DNA of 30,490 nt from Ignavibacteria bacterium UBA2373. GTDB taxonomy: Bacteria > Bacteroidota > Ignavibacteria > Kapaibacteriales > UBA961. The stretch spans positions 1 to 30,490 of the forward strand of contig DDTD01000100.1 of the NCBI GenBank assembly GCA_002344005.1, given 5' to 3'. Position numbers and translations under genes: made by a program. Position 1 is the first letter of the stretch. Every line of letters begins with the position of its first letter. Below, piece by piece: positions 26,827-30,490 of this stretch. The notes beneath the pieces were generated by a model that was given only the letters and a program-made list of their open reading frames with translations, had not been told where the DNA came from and searched no databases.

Positions 26827-27360
26827 ATGAAGTCTATTGTTAAAATTGTAAGTGCGATTGGCATTATCGGAGCAGTTATTTGGTTTGGGGGCACCATCAT
26901 AAGGTATGCCATTGCTTATGATGTGTTCATTCCGGGTACACTTGTTCAAAAGCCCGATTTTACTCCTGAAATGCTTGCACATACTGTTCGTATTTATACC
27001 CTTACAGCATTTTATACGCTCTTTGGTTATGGTGCAACGGTATTGGGCATTGTTGTTTATGCCGCACAATCGTATTCAATGTTCCGTCAAAAAGGTTGGA
27101 TGTTCATGGTATTGCTTCTGTTCATTCTTGCCATGCCGGCGGAAATTTACTTGTTATTAACAGACATAGACCTCGTTAGGGCATTGCAGTCATCAGCAGA
27201 CACGACTCTCTCCGCTCCTACAATGATTAAAATATTTTTGAGTAGATTTTCTCCCGACAGTATTGCCAACCAAGCGAGTACCTTGACCATTTTTGCTTAT
27301 TTGACAGGGCTTATTCTTCTGGTATTCAAGCCATTGGATTCCCAATCTGTAACACAATGA
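26827..27360 (+). CDS. four-helix integral membrane protein, unknown function
   Basis: The 177-residue protein has four predicted membrane helices (about 7-26, 59-79, 93-113 and 150-168) with a charged loop after the first. The start was set at the ATG at 26827, because a longer frame from 26698 runs through the promoter region and adds cysteine-rich sequence unlike the rest. It diverges from the phosphatase gene and shares a 164-base control region with it, and is followed three bases later by the 27364 gene. I do not recognise the family. Confidence 0.75.
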   Translation: MKSIVKIVSAIGIIGAVIWFGGTIIRYAIAYDVFIPGTLVQKPDFTPEMLAHTVRIYTLTAFYTLFGYGATVLGIVVYAAQSYSMFRQKGWMFMVLLLFILAMPAEIYLLLTDIDLVRALQSSADTTLSAPTMIKIFLSRFSPDSIANQASTLTIFAYLTGLILLVFKPLDSQSVTQ

Positions 27361-27363
27361 AAT

Positions 27364-27642
27364 ATGAATATACAACACGTTCTTGATGATATGGTAGAGT
27401 TAGCTCGCGCATTGGGCTATGTTGTTCGACGAGAAAAAGGGGCATTTAAAGGGGGAGCATGTCTTTTGCACAATCAAAAAATTATTCTCCTTAATAAGCA
27501 TGTTCCTGCTGAAACTCTTTCAATTACTATGGCACGTATCTTAGCAATGCATGACTTAGATGGCTTGGTAATGAAACCGGCAATTCGTTCTGCAATAAAA
27601 AGGGAAGCACAGTCAATTTCAAGCAAGAATAATAGTGATTAG
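27364..27642 (+). CDS. small conserved-looking cytoplasmic protein, unknown function
   Basis: The 92-residue protein has no signal or membrane segment. It has a helix, then a short central beta segment around FKGGACLLHNQKIILLNK (residues 28-45), then helices. The segment from ARALGYVV through RREKGAFKGG recalls small uncharacterised proteins of Bacteroidota, but I cannot name the family. It starts three bases after the membrane protein stop codon, which makes co-transcription likely. Confidence 0.7.
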   Translation: MNIQHVLDDMVELARALGYVVRREKGAFKGGACLLHNQKIILLNKHVPAETLSITMARILAMHDLDGLVMKPAIRSAIKREAQSISSKNNSD

Positions 27643-27711
27643 ACCATTCTTTCTTGTGTTATCAGATACTAATTCAATGATAATACTGAGGAAAAAGCGC
27701 TTTATTTGCAG

Positions 27712-27719
27712 TATATTTG
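27712..27719 (+). promoter_or_regulatory. possible -7 element for the OmpA/TSP3 gene
   Basis: TATATTTG matches TAnnTTTG and is identical to the -7 element at 8786-8793. The upstream TTTG is missing at the normal distance. It would give a leader of about 90 bases. Confidence 0.4.
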
Positions 27720-27816
27720 TACTTGGTTGCTGAGTAATACAAGAAAAAATCATAATGTAATACGATTTTTACGAGATATAACAGTTCTTTTTTGTTACAT
27801 TAATTGGAGTTCTTTC

Positions 27817-29454
27817 ATGAAGAATTTTTACAAAGTATGTATGTGCCTTATGGCATTATGTGTGGCAGGTACAAATGCACAAGCACAAACTCCCGCATCG
27901 GATGAGCCGAAGCCATCTGTGGTTCTGGGCTTAGGTGGTGGTTTCGCATTCGCTGTCAATGAAGTCAAAGGCGAAGACCGCCAGATGACATTTGAGTTGA
28001 GAGCTAATGCCCTTTATCGTTATGGCTTAGGGCGTTACCTTGCTCCCGAATTCGGCTTCAGCTATGTGACTCTTGGTGTCAGCGACCCCGCTGCTGTCTA
28101 TGATGGTTATAAGTCCACTTTGATTGCCCCCGATCTTCGTTTGCGCTTTTATCCAACAGGAAATCAAGAAACATGGGCGCCTTTTGTCTATGGCGGTGTG
28201 GGGCTTCATCTCTTCGACAATACAACTCCTTCCGTGAACCGACTCCCTAATCCTGATGACATCTCCGGCGCAGGACTTCACTTCCCATTTGGTATTGGTC
28301 TTACTCACAATTTCAATCGCTCCATAGGCATTAATCTTGCTGTCGGAGGTAATGGGTCTTTGAATGACAAAATGAATGCTGTGATTGACGGAACCAATGA
28401 CGGTTATTGGAACGGTATTTTGTCATTTACTCTTGCACTTGACAATGGTGAAGGCGATACCGACGGCGATGGACTCACAGATAATGAAGAGCGTAAAATC
28501 GGTACCGATCCTAATAATCCCGATACCGATGGCGATGGACTTTCCGATGGCAAAGAAGTGGACAAATACGAAACCAATCCGCTTAACTCCGACACCGACG
28601 GCGATGGCTTAAAAGACGGACAAGAAGTCAATGAAACTGACACCGATCCCAAAAAAGCCGATACAGACGGCGATGGCTTAACCGATGGCGATGAAGTAAA
28701 CAAAGTAAAATCCGACCCCAATAAAGCTGACACCGACGGCGATAGTCTCAATGATGGCGAAGAAGTCAAAAACTACAAAACCGATCCATTGAAAACCGAC
28801 ACCGATGGTGATACGCTCACTGATGGCGATGAAGTCAAAAAACACAAAACAGACCCACTCAATAAAGACACCGACCAAGACGGGCTCTATGACAATGTGG
28901 AAATCAACACTTCAAAAACCAATCCGACCAACCCCGACAGCGATGGCGACACATTGCGCGACGGAGAAGAAGTCAATACATACAAAACCAACCCGAACAA
29001 CCCCGACACCGATGGCGGTTCAGTGGCTGACGGCGTGGAAGTAAAACGAGGCACAAACCCACTTGACGCTAATGATGATGTTGAGAAGAAAAAACAACTC
29101 GTCGAACAAGTAGGCCGCGCTATGGTTCTTGAAGGCGTTGTCTTTGAAACAGGCAAATCACGTCTCTTGCCCGAATCTGAGCAAATCCTCACAAAAGCAC
29201 TCGAAGGACTTCTCGAAAACCCCGAAGTGGAAGTAATGATCAGCGGTCATACTGACAATGTAGGACGTCGTGAGAAAAACATGAAACTCTCGGCTGATCG
29301 TGCCGAATCTGTAAAAGCATGGTTAGTAGGACGTGGAGTAAAAGCATCACGCATTACAACCAAAGGCTTCGGACCGGATTCACCGATAGCTCCGAACGAT
29401 ACCGATGAAGGCAAACAGAAAAACCGTCGTATTGAGTTCACAAGAACAAAATAA
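27817..29454 (+). CDS. OmpA-family protein with thrombospondin type 3 repeats
   Basis: The 545-residue protein has a signal peptide ending at AQA (residue 23), a beta-barrel domain (about 30-212), nine Asp-rich thrombospondin type 3 repeats (214-419) and a C-terminal OmpA domain (about 435-545). The last has GHTDNVG, LSADRAESV and NRRIEF, the normal peptidoglycan-binding residues. The repeats, with DxDxDG cores, are known to bind calcium and form a stiff spacer. This is a typical major outer-membrane protein of the group. I chose the ATG at 27817 because ggag lies eight bases before it and a signal peptide follows; a longer frame from 27706 crosses the leader. C-ending codons dominate, as in acn, which suggests high expression. 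A strong terminator follows. Confidence 0.94.
   Translation: MKNFYKVCMCLMALCVAGTNAQAQTPASDEPKPSVVLGLGGGFAFAVNEVKGEDRQMTFELRANALYRYGLGRYLAPEFGFSYVTLGVSDPAAVYDGYKSTLIAPDLRLRFYPTGNQETWAPFVYGGVGLHLFDNTTPSVNRLPNPDDISGAGLHFPFGIGLTHNFNRSIGINLAVGGNGSLNDKMNAVIDGTNDGYWNGILSFTLALDNGEGDTDGDGLTDNEERKIGTDPNNPDTDGDGLSDGKEVDKYETNPLNSDTDGDGLKDGQEVNETDTDPKKADTDGDGLTDGDEVNKVKSDPNKADTDGDSLNDGEEVKNYKTDPLKTDTDGDTLTDGDEVKKHKTDPLNKDTDQDGLYDNVEINTSKTNPTNPDSDGDTLRDGEEVNTYKTNPNNPDTDGGSVADGVEVKRGTNPLDANDDVEKKKQLVEQVGRAMVLEGVVFETGKSRLLPESEQILTKALEGLLENPEVEVMISGHTDNVGRREKNMKLSADRAESVKAWLVGRGVKASRITTKGFGPDSPIAPNDTDEGKQKNRRIEFTRTK
28456..29073 (+). repeat. nine 66-69-bp units encoding thrombospondin type 3 repeats
   Basis: Unit boundaries fall at 28456, 28522, 28591, 28660, 28729, 28798, 28867, 28936 and 29005. 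The first unit encodes 22 residues and the others 23. Each starts with DTDGDG or a variant. Units 7 (DTDQDG) and 9 (DTDGGS) depart most from the core and may bind calcium less well. Confidence 0.93.
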
Positions 29455-29476
29455 TACTCGGCTCATAGTCTTAACG

Positions 29477-29510
29477 AAAAAGGTCGTCGTTTTCACGGCG
29501 ACCTTTTTTT
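29477..29510 (+). terminator. intrinsic terminator of the OmpA/TSP3 gene
   Basis: Bases 29482-29489 pair with 29496-29503 (one G-U pair, loop ttttca), flanked by A5 before and T7 after. It is a strong Rho-independent terminator and could act on both strands because of the A run. Confidence 0.9.
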
Positions 29511-30091
29511 ATGTCTTGGCCAATGTGCATCATTAGCAGATTTATATTTCCCTAAAGCCACTACAGCCATTCATGGTTTAAGATTAAGCTTCTTGAATTA
29601 TTTCCTTATGTATCCATTGCTCATCCTCTGCGATGATATGAGACTTCCTTGTTCATACAACATCTTTCCTTCATGAATGATAGTATCCTGTTGCTGCTTT
29701 TTCGGCATTTTTCCTATCCATAAAGAAATGTTGCTTCTGTTGATAGACTTCCCTCAATACATATACCTAATCACTCTGCCAATCATTCAGGAACAATAGC
29801 TGCACAATCAATTGCCTTGACCAACCATCTACCCCCAAAAACTACGCGGCTGCCATCCCCATATCGTCAGCCAAAACCAATACCGGCATATAACCCACAT
29901 ACATAGCTGCCTATATCTCACAGCCATTGTTCTACCATAGCACGAACTGTGATGCTAAGGGTATCATCGCCGCAGTGATACCACCATCATCAGCCCCAAT
30001 AGCAATGTCTTTGACCATAATGCACCCGAAACAAGAATTTGATTGTCTTATATCTGTATTGAGCATAGTTTCACCACCATCTTTGTTGTTT
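29511..30091. other. 580-bp stretch without a confident gene
   Basis: No uninterrupted frame with plausible start, ribosome binding site and composition was found. On the minus strand, short open segments are broken by several stops, for example one that reads VKDIAIGADDGGITAAMIPLAS. It could be a decayed minus-strand gene, but no family is recognised. On the plus strand a frame from a TTG at 29927 runs into the 21-bp array and stops at 30364; its N-terminal part looks unlike a protein. Confidence 0.45.
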
Positions 30092-30364
30092 TTCTACGTA
30101 ACAAGGGTCAAGTTCTATATAACAAGGGTCAAGTTCTATATAACAAGGGTCAAGTTCTATATAACAAGGGTCAAGTTCTATATAACAAGGGTCAAGTTCT
30201 ATATAACAAGAGCTAAGATCTATATGACAAGGGGCAAGTTCTACATGACAAGAGCCAAAATCTATATAACAAGAGTCAAGTTTTATATGACAATAATCAA
30301 AATCTATATGACAAGAATCAAGATTAAAGCAACAAAAGCCAAGTTTTATACAAAACGAGGATAA
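30092..30364. repeat. 13-copy tandem array with 21-bp period
   Basis: Thirteen units of exactly 21 bases lie between 30092 and 30364. Units 2-5 are identical, unit 1 differs at two positions, and units 6-13 diverge progressively. On the plus strand the units read FYITRVK and variants; Tyr, Arg and Lys codons vary mostly at the third base. On the minus strand the same phase is also open, reading LDPCYIE and variants with Cys kept in twelve units. Either strand could be coding, or neither. The length equals two turns of B-DNA. Confidence 0.92.
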
Positions 30365-30399
30365 AAATGAGTAAAAAGGGTGTAAAAATGAGTAAAAAG
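30363..30399. repeat. 16-bp direct repeat with 21-bp period
   Basis: The 16 bases aaaaatgagtaaaaag occur at 30363-30378 and 30384-30399, again spaced by 21 bases. The unit differs from the array to its left and from the one to its right. Confidence 0.85.
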
Positions 30400-30417
30400 A
30401 GCTTTTGTTGATGATTT

Positions 30418-30490
30418 TTACTCTTTTGATGGTGCTGCGTACTCTTTTGATGGTGCTGCATACGCACTTTCTGGTGTTGCGTACGCTTTT
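30418..30490 (-). CDS. 3' end of a minus-strand gene with YAAPSKE heptads (partial)
   Basis: Only the last 23 residues are in the window, before a TAA whose complement is at 30418-30420. They end in a seven-residue repeat, YATPESA, YAAPSKE, YAAPSKE, encoded by 21-bp units at 30463-30483, 30442-30462 and 30421-30441. Tyr and Ala codons vary at the third base between units. A Tyr/Ala/Pro-rich repetitive C-terminus is plausible for a disordered tail or cell-surface protein, but too little is visible to name it. The frame is inferred, since other frames are also open here. Confidence 0.42.
   Translation of the reverse strand, partial: KAYATPESAYAAPSKEYAAPSKE
30421..30490. repeat. third 21-bp-period array, running out of the window
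   Basis: Units at 30421-30441 and 30442-30462 differ by one base; a third at 30463-30483 is more diverged, and seven bases of a fourth are visible. The sequence is unrelated to the 30092-30364 unit but has the same period. Confidence 0.85.

Noticed and set aside
28404..28769. Minus-strand Ser/Pro-rich repetitive frame
   Set aside because: It is the antisense of the thrombospondin type 3 repeats and lacks independent support.
30092..30364. CRISPR array
   Set aside because: The 21-bp units are contiguous with no unique spacers between them, so this is a plain tandem array.
29927..30364. Plus-strand 145-residue protein as a confident gene
   Set aside because: Its start is a TTG without a ribosome binding site and the part before the array is not protein-like; the minus strand is equally open over the array.

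Overview
The window looks like a chromosomal segment of an AT-rich Gram-negative bacterium of the Bacteroidota/Chlorobiota (FCB) group. Several signs point there: many Sec signal peptides ending in AQ or SQ, OmpA-family proteins with calcium-binding thrombospondin type 3 repeats, an HU protein with an Ala/Lys/Pro tail, and few clear Shine-Dalgarno sites. Three putative promoters match TTTG-N19/20-TAnnTTTG, the pattern known for the Bacteroidota primary sigma factor. The exact lineage cannot be settled from the sequence; Kapabacteria or Ignavibacteria-like is a guess.

Layout. 1-2421: aconitase on the minus strand with its terminator, and a 23-bp direct repeat at the left edge. 2720-8661: envelope genes, namely an OmpA-like protein with two OmpA-type domains, two small paralogous lipoproteins, and a 997-residue fusion of a zinc peptidase, a TolB-like propeller and an Omp85-like barrel. 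9055-12290 (minus): histidyl-tRNA synthetase, a YtcJ-type amidohydrolase and a two-cluster ferredoxin. 12578-17514 (plus): HU, pyrB and carB; the two pyrimidine genes each begin just downstream of an intrinsic terminator. 17573-20458: a small membrane protein, a PstS-like lipoprotein and a TPR protein, a set often found beside ExbB/ExbD/TonB genes in Bacteroidota. 20558-24119: [2Fe-2S] protein, MmcQ/YjbR protein, NAD-dependent DNA ligase and a SIMPL-domain protein in one tight operon. 24194-27642: a membrane-bound SpoIIE-type phosphatase diverging from a four-helix membrane protein and a small unknown protein. 27817-29454: a strongly biased OmpA/TSP3 protein. 29511-30490: no confident gene, but three successive tandem arrays that all have a 21-bp (seven-codon) period.

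Most genes are housekeeping or envelope functions, and no defence or mobile system was seen. The least explained part is the right-hand end. There a 13-copy 21-bp array is open on both strands, is followed by a second 21-bp repeat, and then meets the 3' end of a minus-strand reading frame that ends in YAAPSKE heptads. Other points of interest are the terminator-before-start arrangement at pyrB and carB, the symmetric element between aconitase and the first OmpA gene, and the peptidase-propeller-Omp85 fusion.
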